Assembly (NCBI GenBank): GCA_937919945.1
Contig: CALESY010000172.1
Span: 1-23,970 of the forward strand
Length of the DNA: 23,970 bases
Direction: 5' to 3'
Origin: an uncultured Chitinophagaceae bacterium
Lineage (GTDB): Bacteria > Bacteroidota > Bacteroidia > Chitinophagales > Chitinophagaceae
Part shown: positions 7,807 through 16,234 of the stretch, in pieces
How positions within the stretch are numbered: position 1 is the first letter of the stretch
Layout: each line of letters begins with the position of its first letter
Translations under genes and position numbers: made by a program
The notes under the pieces: generated by a model
The model's input: the letters and a program-made list of their open reading frames with translations, nothing else
Databases searched by the model: none
Told to the model about the DNA's origin: nothing

Positions 7807-8694
7807 ATGTCGCAACAACACAAAGCGGGTTTTGTAAATATATTCGGTGCACCCAATGCAGGTAAATCTACTTTGCTGAATGCCTTGCTAGGAGAACAAT
7901 TGGTAATAACATCTCACAAAGTACAAACCACACGTCATCGCATATTAGGCATACTCACAGAACCTGATTACCAGATTGTATTTTCTGACACACCCGGTAT
8001 TATCGAGCCCAAATACAAATTGCACCAAAAAATGATGCTGCATGTAAAGAGTGCATTGGAGGATGCTGACGTTGCCATACTGATGCATGATATAACACAA
8101 CCTGCTGAAGAGTTTGATACTATAGCAGGTATGCTGAAACTAAAAGTACCTGCCATCATCATATTGAACAAGACAGACCTCGTAAAAGACAAAAAGCAAA
8201 TAGCAGCAATTATTGAGCTTTTTAAAACCAAATACCCGCAAAGCGAAATACTGACGGTGTCTGCACAAAAGAAAACAGATATAGACAAGATATTGCCCAC
8301 GATATTAAAACATCTGCCAGAAGCACCGCCTTACTATCCTGAAGACAGTATATCAGACAGGCCGGTACGTTTTTTTGTAAGCGAACTCATCCGTCAACAG
8401 ATATACGAATTGTACCATGAAGAATTGCCTTATCATACGGCCGTTATCATACAATCGTTTGAAGAAAAACCAACGCTGCAAGTAATAAAGGCTGAAATAA
8501 TAGTAAGTCGCGAAACACAAAAAGTGATAATGATTGGCAAAGGCGGCAGTATGATAAAAGAATTGGGGATACGCTCCCGTAAAGCAATAGAAGAATTTTT
8601 GCAAGCGAAAGTACATCTGGAACTGTTTATAAAGGTACGCCCCAAGTGGCGCGATAATGATACTTACCTAAGAGAGTATGGGTACAATTCCTGA
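7807..8694 (+). CDS. era: GTPase Era
   Basis: 295-residue essential GTPase that binds the 3' end of 16S rRNA and helps mature the 30S subunit. G-domain motifs are all present: P-loop GAPNAGKS (14-21), switch I TTRHR (41-45), DTPG (61-64), NKTD (121-124) and SAQ (152-154). The C-terminal KH RNA-binding domain carries GKGG (244-247). Length is typical (about 295-300). It begins a plus-strand run of five genes; the next gene starts inside its last 17 nt, so the two are likely translationally coupled. Rnc or other usual era partners are not beside it. Confidence 0.97.
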   Translation: MSQQHKAGFVNIFGAPNAGKSTLLNALLGEQLVITSHKVQTTRHRILGILTEPDYQIVFSDTPGIIEPKYKLHQKMMLHVKSALEDADVAILMHDITQPAEEFDTIAGMLKLKVPAIIILNKTDLVKDKKQIAAIIELFKTKYPQSEILTVSAQKKTDIDKILPTILKHLPEAPPYYPEDSISDRPVRFFVSELIRQQIYELYHEELPYHTAVIIQSFEEKPTLQVIKAEIIVSRETQKVIMIGKGGSMIKELGIRSRKAIEEFLQAKVHLELFIKVRPKWRDNDTYLREYGYNS

Positions 8695-9583
8695 GCAGGA
8701 GCCTTATATACAGCCGTTGCATAGAGGTTGGTATACACCGTTTGTGCAAGGTATAGATATGCTTCGGTTGGATGTTATACACCCTATAGTGTCGGGGAAC
8801 AAATGGTATAAGCTGCAACACTATCTGAAAGATGCTGTAAAGAAAGAAGCAGATACCATACTCACGTTTGGTGGTGCATATTCCAATCATCTGGTGGCTA
8901 CTGCGGCGGCAGCTCGTCAACATGGTTTCAAATCAATAGGTATAGTACGAGGCTTGCATGGTGAAGCTGACCTCAGTAAAACACTGCAAGATTGCAAAGC
9001 ATTGGGTATGCAGCTGCATTTTATAGAGCGTGCCGAGTATAGTAAAAAATATGATGCTGACTACCAGCAATCATTACAGGTGCAGTTTCCCCAAGCATAT
9101 ATTATTAATGAAGGTGGGGCAGGTGAGTTGGGTGTTGCGGGTAGTAAAACAATTGCAAATTATATACCATCGCGCTATACACATGTATGCCTGTCTGTTG
9201 GAACGGGTACTACTTTAGCAGGCATCAGGCTGGGATTGCCCGAATATATTCAAGTGTATGGGTATGTACCCATGAAAGGTGGTAGTTATGTCCGAGAAAC
9301 TATCGATGCTTATTTGCCAAATACATTGCAAAAATCGTACACGCTGCACGATGATTGGCATTTAGGTGGCTTTGGAAAATACACTGAAGAACAAATCGCC
9401 TTTATGAACAGCTTTTATGAAGCAAATAACATACCACTTGATATGGTGTACACTGCCAAAATGATGATGGGTATATCGGCACAACTGAAAGCAGGCTATT
9501 TTCAGCAAGATGCTCAAATATTGTGCATACACACGGGCGGCTTGCAAGGCAACAGCAGCATACAACACAAGCTTATTTTTTAA
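8678..9583 (+). CDS. PLP-dependent ACC deaminase / D-cysteine desulfhydrase family enzyme
   Basis: 301 residues, fold type II PLP enzyme. SGNKWYKL (39-46) holds the expected cofactor lysine (K42), GGAYSNH (65-71) is the substrate/cofactor loop equivalent to GGxxSN of the family, and GTGTTLAG in the second half resembles the phosphate-binding glycine loop. Family members either open 1-aminocyclopropane-1-carboxylate to 2-oxobutyrate and ammonia or degrade D-cysteine to pyruvate, sulfide and ammonia. The sequence alone does not decide; D-cysteine desulfhydrase-like activity is the usual finding outside plant-associated bacteria. It is shorter than characterised ACC deaminases (about 340). The start overlaps era by 17 nt in another frame. 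Confidence 0.82.
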   Translation: MGTIPEQEPYIQPLHRGWYTPFVQGIDMLRLDVIHPIVSGNKWYKLQHYLKDAVKKEADTILTFGGAYSNHLVATAAAARQHGFKSIGIVRGLHGEADLSKTLQDCKALGMQLHFIERAEYSKKYDADYQQSLQVQFPQAYIINEGGAGELGVAGSKTIANYIPSRYTHVCLSVGTGTTLAGIRLGLPEYIQVYGYVPMKGGSYVRETIDAYLPNTLQKSYTLHDDWHLGGFGKYTEEQIAFMNSFYEANNIPLDMVYTAKMMMGISAQLKAGYFQQDAQILCIHTGGLQGNSSIQHKLIF

Positions 9584-9610
9584 TATTATCTTGCAATATC
9601 AATATACGTC

Positions 9611-11005
9611 ATGGCAGATATCGATACATCTAAAAAAAGAAGTAAGCTCACTTTATATATTATTGTAGCATTGGTACTGGGTATAGGCTTAGGCTTTGTA
9701 CTCAATTCGGGTTATGTAAAGGAAGAAAACAAAAACATAGCCAAGTATGAAGCTGATATTAAAACATTGCAGCCGCAGATAAAAGCTATTGCTGATACAA
9801 ACACCGAAGCATACAAAGCAATAATGCTTAAAAAAACAAGCATTGCAAAAGCCAAAACAATCGCCATGGAAGCCCGCGATAAAAAGCTGGAACCATTCTC
9901 ACTCTTAGCAGATATTTTCTTACGATTGATAAAGATGATTGTTGCCCCGCTTGTCTTTACCACATTGGTAGTAGGTGTTGCCCGTTTAGGCGATTTGCAA
10001 TCAGTAGGGCGTATAGGTGGTAAAACATTATTATGGTTTTTTAGTGCGTCATTTGTCAGCTTGTTATTGGGTATGATGCTGGTAAACCTATTCAAGCCAG
10101 GGCTTGCCATGAACCTGCCGCTACCCGATGCGGGTGTTGAAACAGGCATCAAAAAAGCAGCCCTTACGCTCAAAGATTTTCTGTATCATGTATTCCCATC
10201 CAGCGTAATAGACGCTATGGCAAAGAATGAGATATTGCAGATTGTCGTTTTTTCTCTCTTTTTTGGTGTAGCAACAGCAGCCATAGGCGAAAAAGGTGAA
10301 GTGGTAATAAAAGCGATGGATGCCATTGCACACGTAATACTAAAAGTTACAGGCTACGTAATGAACTTTGCCCCATTGGCTGTCTTTGGTGCTATGACGG
10401 CTATCATAGCTAAACAAGGTTTAGGTATCCTGACTACTTATTCAATCTTTATCGGCGAGTTTTATTTTGGTCTGCTTGTATTATGGTTGGTGTTAATGTT
10501 GGCAGGTGGTGTTTTTTTAAAGGGTAGGGTATTGACACTGATTAAACGTGTGAAAGAACCCATTATACTTGCATTCAGTACCAGTAGCAGCGAGGCTGCA
10601 TTCCCAAAAACGATGCTGGAACTGGAGCGGTTTGGTTGTAAAAACAGGATAGTGAGTTTTGTACTGCCATTAGGTTATTCGTTTAACCTAGATGGTTCTA
10701 TGATGTACATGACGTTTGCATCGTTGTTCATTGCACAGTCGTACGGCATACATCTTGACTTTGCTACACAAATGAGTATGCTAATGGTACTGATGCTTAC
10801 CAGCAAGGGTATTGCAGGTGTGCCGCGTGCATCGTTGGTGGTAATAGCTGGTACATTGGCAACATTTAACATACCCGAAGCAGGGCTGGCGTTATTGCTT
10901 GGTATAGACCCGCTACTGGATATGGGGCGTAGTGCTACCAATGTAGTTGGCAATAGTGTAGCTACAGCCGTTGTCAGTAAATGGGAAGGAGATTTAGAAA
11001 GTTGA
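9611..11005 (+). CDS. Dicarboxylate/amino acid:cation symporter (DAACS family, GltP/DctA-like)
   Basis: 464-residue inner-membrane secondary transporter of the glutamate/C4-dicarboxylate family. Signature elements: the serine-rich HP1 tip TSSSEAAFP (324-332), FNLDGSMMYM (358-367), the TSKGIAGVPRAS HP2 region (397-408) and the substrate-site helix with D437 and NVVGNSVA (444-451). These couple uptake of acidic amino acids or dicarboxylates to Na+ or H+. The odd feature is a charged, lysine- and alanine-rich segment of about 60 residues (roughly 37-95) between TM1 and TM2; the archaeal GltPh has only a short connection there. It sits 27 nt after the PLP enzyme gene and 52 nt before the DedA gene. 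Confidence 0.92.
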   Translation: MADIDTSKKRSKLTLYIIVALVLGIGLGFVLNSGYVKEENKNIAKYEADIKTLQPQIKAIADTNTEAYKAIMLKKTSIAKAKTIAMEARDKKLEPFSLLADIFLRLIKMIVAPLVFTTLVVGVARLGDLQSVGRIGGKTLLWFFSASFVSLLLGMMLVNLFKPGLAMNLPLPDAGVETGIKKAALTLKDFLYHVFPSSVIDAMAKNEILQIVVFSLFFGVATAAIGEKGEVVIKAMDAIAHVILKVTGYVMNFAPLAVFGAMTAIIAKQGLGILTTYSIFIGEFYFGLLVLWLVLMLAGGVFLKGRVLTLIKRVKEPIILAFSTSSSEAAFPKTMLELERFGCKNRIVSFVLPLGYSFNLDGSMMYMTFASLFIAQSYGIHLDFATQMSMLMVLMLTSKGIAGVPRASLVVIAGTLATFNIPEAGLALLLGIDPLLDMGRSATNVVGNSVATAVVSKWEGDLES

Positions 11006-11057
11006 TAAGATTTCATTTAGTAATAATTGCCTATTTTCACGCCTCGAAAAGGAAATC

Positions 11058-11798
11058 ATGCACGATATATTAGAGTTTTTGAAGCAATTGATGGATGCCG
11101 ATAAACTGGCAGAATTGGTAACGCTATACGGTGGTTTGTATCTCGTGGCATTTATCATATTTGCTGAAACGGGTTTGTTTGTTGGTTTCTTTTTACCTGG
11201 TGATTCTTTATTATTCGTAACCGGGCTAATGATTGCAAATGCTCCTATCCCTAATCCTACTGAAAGTAGTTTGGTAAATTTATTTTATTGGATTGCGTTG
11301 ATAACCGTTGCAGGTATTATTGGTAATGCTGTAGGGTATTGGTTTGGCAGAAAAACAGGGCCGCTATTATTCGAGCGTAGAGATACACTACTATTTAAGA
11401 AAAAGCATGTAATTCAGGCAAAAGAGTTTTACGATAAGCGTGGTGGCAGTGCCATCATATTGGCTCGCTTCCTGCCCATTGTACGCACATTCGCGCCTAT
11501 AGTAGCTGGCGTAGTGGCTATGGACAGAAAAAAATTCTTTCTCTACAATGTTATTGGGTGCATAGCGTGGGTTGCCAGCATGACAATTGCAGGCTACATA
11601 CTTGGTGAAAACCAGTGGGTAAAAGAGAATTTTGAAAAGATAGTTATTGGCTTAATTTTCGTTACCACAGCTCCTGTATTATTTAAGATGTTTTTTGGTA
11701 AAAAGAAACAGCCTATATTGGAAGTAGGTATGGATATCATTGAGGAAACTTTTGATATTGACAACGACGCTTCTGATGACAAAAAACAAAGCAAGTAA
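11058..11798 (+). CDS. DedA family membrane protein
   Basis: 246 residues with several hydrophobic helices. The family pattern is complete: the ETG (37-39) and FLPGDS (45-50) re-entrant region, GNAVGYWFGRKTG (89-101), then RFLPIVRTFAPIVAG (137-151) with the conserved arginines and prolines, and a terminal amphipathic tail. DedA/VTT proteins are proposed to flip phospholipids or undecaprenyl phosphate across the inner membrane and support envelope homeostasis. The last bases overlap the start of the following MFS gene. A weak AGGA precedes its start codon. The acidic tail after residue 220 is variable in the family. Confidence 0.93.
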   Translation: MHDILEFLKQLMDADKLAELVTLYGGLYLVAFIIFAETGLFVGFFLPGDSLLFVTGLMIANAPIPNPTESSLVNLFYWIALITVAGIIGNAVGYWFGRKTGPLLFERRDTLLFKKKHVIQAKEFYDKRGGSAIILARFLPIVRTFAPIVAGVVAMDRKKFFLYNVIGCIAWVASMTIAGYILGENQWVKENFEKIVIGLIFVTTAPVLFKMFFGKKKQPILEVGMDIIEETFDIDNDASDDKKQSK

Positions 11799-13008
11799 TA
11801 ACTCTTCATTATTCAGTATCCCGGTACTTGTAGCTGCACTTGGCTATTTTGTAGATATATACGATTTACTGCTATTCCTAATAGTACGGGTACAGAGCCT
11901 GAAAAGCTTAGGGCTTAGTGAGGATATGATTTCCAATGATGGAATGGAAATCATCAGCCACCAGATGTGGGGGCTCATGATTGGTGGTGTTCTTTGGGGC
12001 ATGTTGGGCGATAAGAAAGGCAGGCTGAGTGTCTTGTTCGGTTCCATCTTATTATACTCCCTCGCCAATATTGCCAATGGTTTTGTCAATACAATAGAAC
12101 AATACAGCGTATGCCGCTTTATTGCAGGTATTGGGCTTGCTGGCGAATTGGGTGCTGGCATTACATTGGTAAGCGAACTGATACCAAAAGAAAAACGAGG
12201 CATTGCAACTTCATTAGTTGCAGGCATTGGTTTGTCGGGTGCGGTATTGGCATATTTTATAGCGCAGCATTTTGATTGGCGTACTTGTTACTTTATCGGC
12301 GGGGGATTGGGGTTGATGCTATTGCTACTTCGCATAAGCGTATTTGAGTCTGGTATGTTTAAGGACATACAACATGCACAAGTAAGCAAAGGCAACTTCC
12401 TGATGTTTTTTACAGATCTTAAACGGTTAAAAAAGTATCTGTTAAGTATTCTTATAGGGCTGCCTACTTGGTATGTAATAGGTATATTGGTTGGTTTTTC
12501 AGATAAGTTTGGTATGCAGTTTGGTATTGAAGAGCCCATTAATCCTGGTAAGGCAGTAATGTTCGCTTATGTTGCCATTTCCATTGGCGATATTGGTATT
12601 GGTTTTTTGAGTCAGGCACTTAAAAGCCGTAAAAAGGCACTGTATATATTTTATGCTATCACAGCGATAGCTATCGTATTATATTTTAATCAAAAAAATG
12701 GCAGTGCAAATCAAATGTATGCATTGTGCGCATTGCTTGGCTTTGGTACTGGTTTCTGGGCAATATTCGTAACGATGGCAGCCGAACACTTTGGCACTAA
12801 CCTTAGGGCTACAGCAGCCACCACTGTGCCCAATATGGTGCGTGGTGCTTTGCCATTGATGGTAATGCTTTTTAAAGGTTTACAACCACAATACAGCTTT
12901 TTAACAGCTGCAGCTATAACAGGTGCTATCGTAATGACGATAAGTGTTGTCGCTGCTATATTTACGGAAGAAACCTTTGGTAAAGATTTGAATTTCTTGG
13001 AGCATTAA
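11776..13008 (+). CDS. MFS transporter
   Basis: About 410 residues with twelve predicted membrane spans. The loop between TM2 and TM3 carries GDKKGR, the MFS motif A, and a glycine-rich RFIAGIGLAGELGAG segment matches the TM4 region of metabolite:H+ symporters and related carriers. Substrate is unknown. The frame is open from an ATG at 11740, but the extra 12 residues (MRKLLILTTTLL) lie wholly inside the DedA gene and add a pseudo-hydrophobic patch. The ATG at 11776, giving a MTKNKASNN start followed by a first TM, looks right and overlaps DedA by 23 nt. Last gene of the era run; a hairpin follows at once. Confidence 0.86.
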   Translation: MTKNKASNNSSLFSIPVLVAALGYFVDIYDLLLFLIVRVQSLKSLGLSEDMISNDGMEIISHQMWGLMIGGVLWGMLGDKKGRLSVLFGSILLYSLANIANGFVNTIEQYSVCRFIAGIGLAGELGAGITLVSELIPKEKRGIATSLVAGIGLSGAVLAYFIAQHFDWRTCYFIGGGLGLMLLLLRISVFESGMFKDIQHAQVSKGNFLMFFTDLKRLKKYLLSILIGLPTWYVIGILVGFSDKFGMQFGIEEPINPGKAVMFAYVAISIGDIGIGFLSQALKSRKKALYIFYAITAIAIVLYFNQKNGSANQMYALCALLGFGTGFWAIFVTMAAEHFGTNLRATAATTVPNMVRGALPLMVMLFKGLQPQYSFLTAAAITGAIVMTISVVAAIFTEETFGKDLNFLEH

Positions 13009-13009
13009 A

Positions 13010-13031
13010 AAAGCGGCAGTTATGCCGCTTT
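13010..13031. terminator. Terminator between convergent MFS and mqnE genes
   Basis: AAAGCGGCA (13010-13018) pairs perfectly with TGCCGCTTT (13023-13031) around a 4-nt loop, with an A run before and T-rich bases after. It lies directly after the MFS stop and 5 nt from the mqnE stop, so it can serve both strands. Confidence 0.8.
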
Positions 13032-13035
13032 GCTT

Positions 13036-14184
13036 TTATGCTGTTATTTCTTCGTACACTTTTATTTCGTTGTAGAGTGTATCCCGCTCTACGGGTATTT
13101 TGCCTACTGCTGTTATAAGGTTGCAAAGTTCCTCAGTACTCAACGATGGTGATTGCTCTTCGGAGCCTGCCATTGAATATATCTTAGTAGTATCGTCTAT
13201 CGTACCATCCAGATCGTTAACACCGAAAGACAATGTTAACTGAGCAGATTGCCTGCCTAACATAGGCCAGTAAGCTTTCAGATTGCGGAAGTTGTCCATA
13301 AACAAGCGCGCTATGGCATACATACGCATATCTTCTATTACAGTCGTTTCCGGTATGCCAGACATATCATTGTCCTGATTGCGAAACTTCAAAGGAATGA
13401 AGCAATTAAAGCCACCTGTTTCATCCTGCAATGCACGTAGCTTGCTCATATGGTCAACACGGTGCCAGTAGCTTTCTATATGCCCGTATAGCATTGTAGC
13501 ATTGCTGTGCATCCCAAGTTGATGCGCTGTTTTATGAATATCCAACCACCCTGCACCATCTACTTTATCGGCACATATTTGTTCGCGTATCTCAGGATGA
13601 AAAATCTCTGCCCCACCTCCTGGAAGCGATTGTAAACCCGCAGCCTGCATGGTCTGCAGCCCTTCTTTAGTGTTCACCTTCGCTTTACGGAACATGTAGT
13701 CAAGCTCTACTGCGGTAAAACCTTTGATGTGAATATCGGGACGTAGTGCTCTTATTTTACTGATGACTTCGCAGAAAAATTCAAGGTTCATCTTTGGGTG
13801 TACACCACCTACAACATGCACCTCCGTTACAGGTTGCCCATCATATTTGCGCACCATATCGAGCATTTGCTCAATGCTCAGCTCCCAACCTTCATCCCTG
13901 TTTTTATACAATCGCGAATAGGAGCAGAAATTACAGGTGAACACACAAACATTAGTTGGCTCTATGTGGAAATTCCTATTGAAGTATACCTTATTGCCAT
14001 GCAGCCTGTTTGCAACGTGTGCAGCAAGCGCACCCACAAATCCAAGCTCGCCTTTTTCAAAAAGCAGAACGCCTTCCTCATCGGTAAGGCGTTCTTTATT
14101 AATTACTTTATGTGCAATTCTTTGTAAATCTTTGTCTGCAGGTAAATTGCTGAATATATCCTGCAGGTTTGCTGTAGTTGTCAT
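13036..14184 (-). CDS. mqnE: Aminofutalosine synthase MqnE (radical SAM, menaquinone biosynthesis)
   Basis: 382-residue radical SAM enzyme. The CX3CX2C cluster is C80, C84, C87 in CVFTCNFC. IKGFTAVE, LPGGGAEIFHPE, NATMLYGHIES and the ETGGFNCFIPLKF segment are those of MqnE rather than of the related cyclase MqnC or of CofH. MqnE joins 3-[(1-carboxyvinyl)oxy]benzoate to SAM to give aminodeoxyfutalosine, the second step of the futalosine menaquinone route, in the cytoplasm. Its start codon overlaps the stop of the upstream metalloprotease gene as TAATG, so its translation is probably coupled to that gene. No other mqn gene is in the window. Confidence 0.92.
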   Translation of the reverse strand: MTTTANLQDIFSNLPADKDLQRIAHKVINKERLTDEEGVLLFEKGELGFVGALAAHVANRLHGNKVYFNRNFHIEPTNVCVFTCNFCSYSRLYKNRDEGWELSIEQMLDMVRKYDGQPVTEVHVVGGVHPKMNLEFFCEVISKIRALRPDIHIKGFTAVELDYMFRKAKVNTKEGLQTMQAAGLQSLPGGGAEIFHPEIREQICADKVDGAGWLDIHKTAHQLGMHSNATMLYGHIESYWHRVDHMSKLRALQDETGGFNCFIPLKFRNQDNDMSGIPETTVIEDMRMYAIARLFMDNFRNLKAYWPMLGRQSAQLTLSFGVNDLDGTIDDTTKIYSMAGSEEQSPSLSTEELCNLITAVGKIPVERDTLYNEIKVYEEITA

Positions 14185-15530
14185 TATTGTACTATCACTT
14201 TTTTACTAACCATTCCTTCATTGTACAGGCATTGTATTGTGTACATGCCTTTACCCGCATCTGTAATATTAACATTCATAGTGCCTGATTGTTGGTTGGC
14301 TATTGATATTTGCTTTACTACCTGCCCAAGCATATTATTTATTACCACTTGCTTTAAGCCTTCGCCATGTGTGAGTGTGAATAATCCATTTGACGGATTA
14401 GGAACAATATCAATTTCACTCTTCATGCTAATATTTCCAACACTTGTAGGCCAACTGAATAAATTGACGTTTTTTGGCAAGTTTACCGAACCACCGCCAG
14501 CTGCAAATTCTGAATGCATGCGCGTTACTTGCCCTTTGCTGAACATTGACATGCAAACATCCTGTACATAGTCCATGTAGTTCATAAACATCTGGCCTTC
14601 AGGAGTATTGTTACAATTAGGAAGCTTAGGATATGAAGGGCAAATACTTTGATTTGCATCGCTTTGTTTTGGTGTATCGTCAACTCCATCATCATCATTG
14701 CATGTTCCGTTACCAACGGCAGTATTTCCCCATATGTGGTTTAATGTAAAAAAGTGCCCAAACTCGTGTACCATTGTACGGCCCTTATCAGCATTTGGAA
14801 TAAATGTTTGTGATAGGTTATTTCTTTTGCCAAATGCTAAATAATCTACAACTACTCCCATTAGTTTAGCATCACCTATCAATGCGGCTAATTTAGGATG
14901 ATATGCATAGCCCAATATCTCTCCACTACCACTGTTAGTAATATTTGTAATCCAAACGTTCAGATACCTTGTGTTATCCCATGGGTCAAGCCCTCCATTA
15001 GCTGTTCTTTTAACTGAACCATCACTTACATCAAAGCCTGTAAATGCAGCAGGTTTTGTAAGTATCTCAATGCCTATTGTACCGGTCCCGTCAGGTTTGG
15101 TATGTGCCAAACCGAAATTCATGTTGGGGTTTCCTTTAAGTGGTGCAAATGGTGCCGGGATAGTTTCAGTATTTTGAGCATTAAAATCAATATTTAATAC
15201 TTCAATTTGTGAAACTACTCTATCATAAATACCCTGAACACCACCAATTTGGTTAATCTGTGCTTGAGATAGTACGACATGAAAAGCTAATGCAATAGGG
15301 TAAGATGATGTTGTTTTGTAAACAGCCGTGTTTGTTTGATTTGAAATGTTGGCTGTGCGGTGTTGTATATCTTGTTCGCATATATCAAGTGCCACTTTTA
15401 AAGACGGGTTCTTTTCAGCTAATTCTGCAACAATTTCATCCGTTGCACATCTCTTTACTTCCTGCGCTACAACTGCTGTTGCTGCCATTACTAAACTGCA
15501 AAGGGCAGCACCTGCAAATAATTTCTTCAT
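14184..15530 (-). CDS. Secreted M43-family (pappalysin-like) zinc metalloprotease with T9SS sorting domain
   Basis: 448 residues. A signal peptide ends near VVA-QE (22/23). The catalytic domain has the metzincin zinc motif HEFGHFFTLNH (255-265: H255, E256, H259, H265) and a Met-turn in FMNYMDY (M319), with cysteines that may form the usual M43 disulfides. The last 75 or so residues (PNPSNGLFTL, NNMLGQVV, GMYTIQ, KKVIVQ) are a type A C-terminal sorting domain, so the protein is predicted to leave the cell through the type IX system and be surface-anchored or released. The gene follows a bifunctional-nuclease gene by 26 nt and overlaps mqnE by one base. Confidence 0.92.
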   Translation of the reverse strand: MKKLFAGAALCSLVMAATAVVAQEVKRCATDEIVAELAEKNPSLKVALDICEQDIQHRTANISNQTNTAVYKTTSSYPIALAFHVVLSQAQINQIGGVQGIYDRVVSQIEVLNIDFNAQNTETIPAPFAPLKGNPNMNFGLAHTKPDGTGTIGIEILTKPAAFTGFDVSDGSVKRTANGGLDPWDNTRYLNVWITNITNSGSGEILGYAYHPKLAALIGDAKLMGVVVDYLAFGKRNNLSQTFIPNADKGRTMVHEFGHFFTLNHIWGNTAVGNGTCNDDDGVDDTPKQSDANQSICPSYPKLPNCNNTPEGQMFMNYMDYVQDVCMSMFSKGQVTRMHSEFAAGGGSVNLPKNVNLFSWPTSVGNISMKSEIDIVPNPSNGLFTLTHGEGLKQVVINNMLGQVVKQISIANQQSGTMNVNITDAGKGMYTIQCLYNEGMVSKKVIVQ

Positions 15531-15556
15531 CTGAGAATATTTATACTTAATTAATA

Positions 15557-16162
15557 CTATTTATTTTCTCTGCTGTTTATTTCATCGCGTATGGTTATGG
15601 CACGCACATAGTCTTCCTGGTCCAGCACTTGTTGCAATAACGCATGCAATTCTTCAAGACTCATGTTTTTTAAGTCATGATTAAAGGTTTTAGCACCCGA
15701 AGGCACTTTTTCTGCACCGGAGATAGGTGTAGATGATGTACTACTATCAGGGTTGTCCAAAAACATACCGGCAGCGTCCAGTATGTTTTCATAAGTATAT
15801 ATTTTACAACCTGAACGAACTGCCAATGCTAACGCATCAGATGTCCGAGAATCTATCTCAACAGTATTATCATCAGAACGACATACCAATTTGGCGAAAA
15901 ATATGCCTTCTTCTAATTTGTATATAATTACCTCTGCCAACTCTATGCCAAAAGTTGTCATGAAATTGGCAAATAAATCGTGTGTAAGGGGACGGCTGGG
16001 TTGCATACGCTCCAATGCCACTGCTATAGCCTGTGCTTCGAACCCGCCGATGACAATAGGCAGCCTGCGCAGGCCATCTACTTCACCTAATACTACTGCA
16101 TAAGAATGAGTCTGTGTGATACTGTGCGACAGGGCAACAATTTCCAGTTCTATTTTTTTCAT
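15557..16162 (-). CDS. Bifunctional nuclease (BFN/DUF151) family protein with C-terminal UVR motif
   Basis: 201 residues. Residues 1-135 form the DUF151/BFN domain, with RRLPIVIGG (32-40), EAQAIAVAL (42-50) and IDSRTSDALALAV (103-115). Plant and Thermotoga members were reported to have DNase/RNase activity, but the in vivo role in bacteria is poorly known. After a Ser/Thr/Pro linker the tail (about 168-198, SLEELHALLQQVLDQEDYVRA) resembles the UvrB/UvrC interaction helix pair, a common Bacteroidota arrangement. It lies 72 nt after parC and 26 nt before the metalloprotease, on the same strand, and may be part of one operon. Confidence 0.88.
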   Translation of the reverse strand: MKKIELEIVALSHSITQTHSYAVVLGEVDGLRRLPIVIGGFEAQAIAVALERMQPSRPLTHDLFANFMTTFGIELAEVIIYKLEEGIFFAKLVCRSDDNTVEIDSRTSDALALAVRSGCKIYTYENILDAAGMFLDNPDSSTSSTPISGAEKVPSGAKTFNHDLKNMSLEELHALLQQVLDQEDYVRAITIRDEINSRENK

Positions 16163-16234
16163 TCGTTATATACCTCTTGCACGGCAAAAAAGGCTGGTGA
16201 AGTTAGGCATTTTTTGTCAATATCTAAGGTTATA

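Noticed and set aside
11740..11775. Upstream start of the MFS gene
   Set aside because: The 12 added residues come from DedA coding sequence read in another frame; the ATG at 11776 gives a normal cytoplasmic N-terminus.
13036..14184. Dehypoxanthine futalosine cyclase MqnC or CofH
   Set aside because: The IKGFTAVE, NATMLYGHIES and FIPLKF segments fit MqnE; MqnC has different residues at these positions and there is no F420 context.
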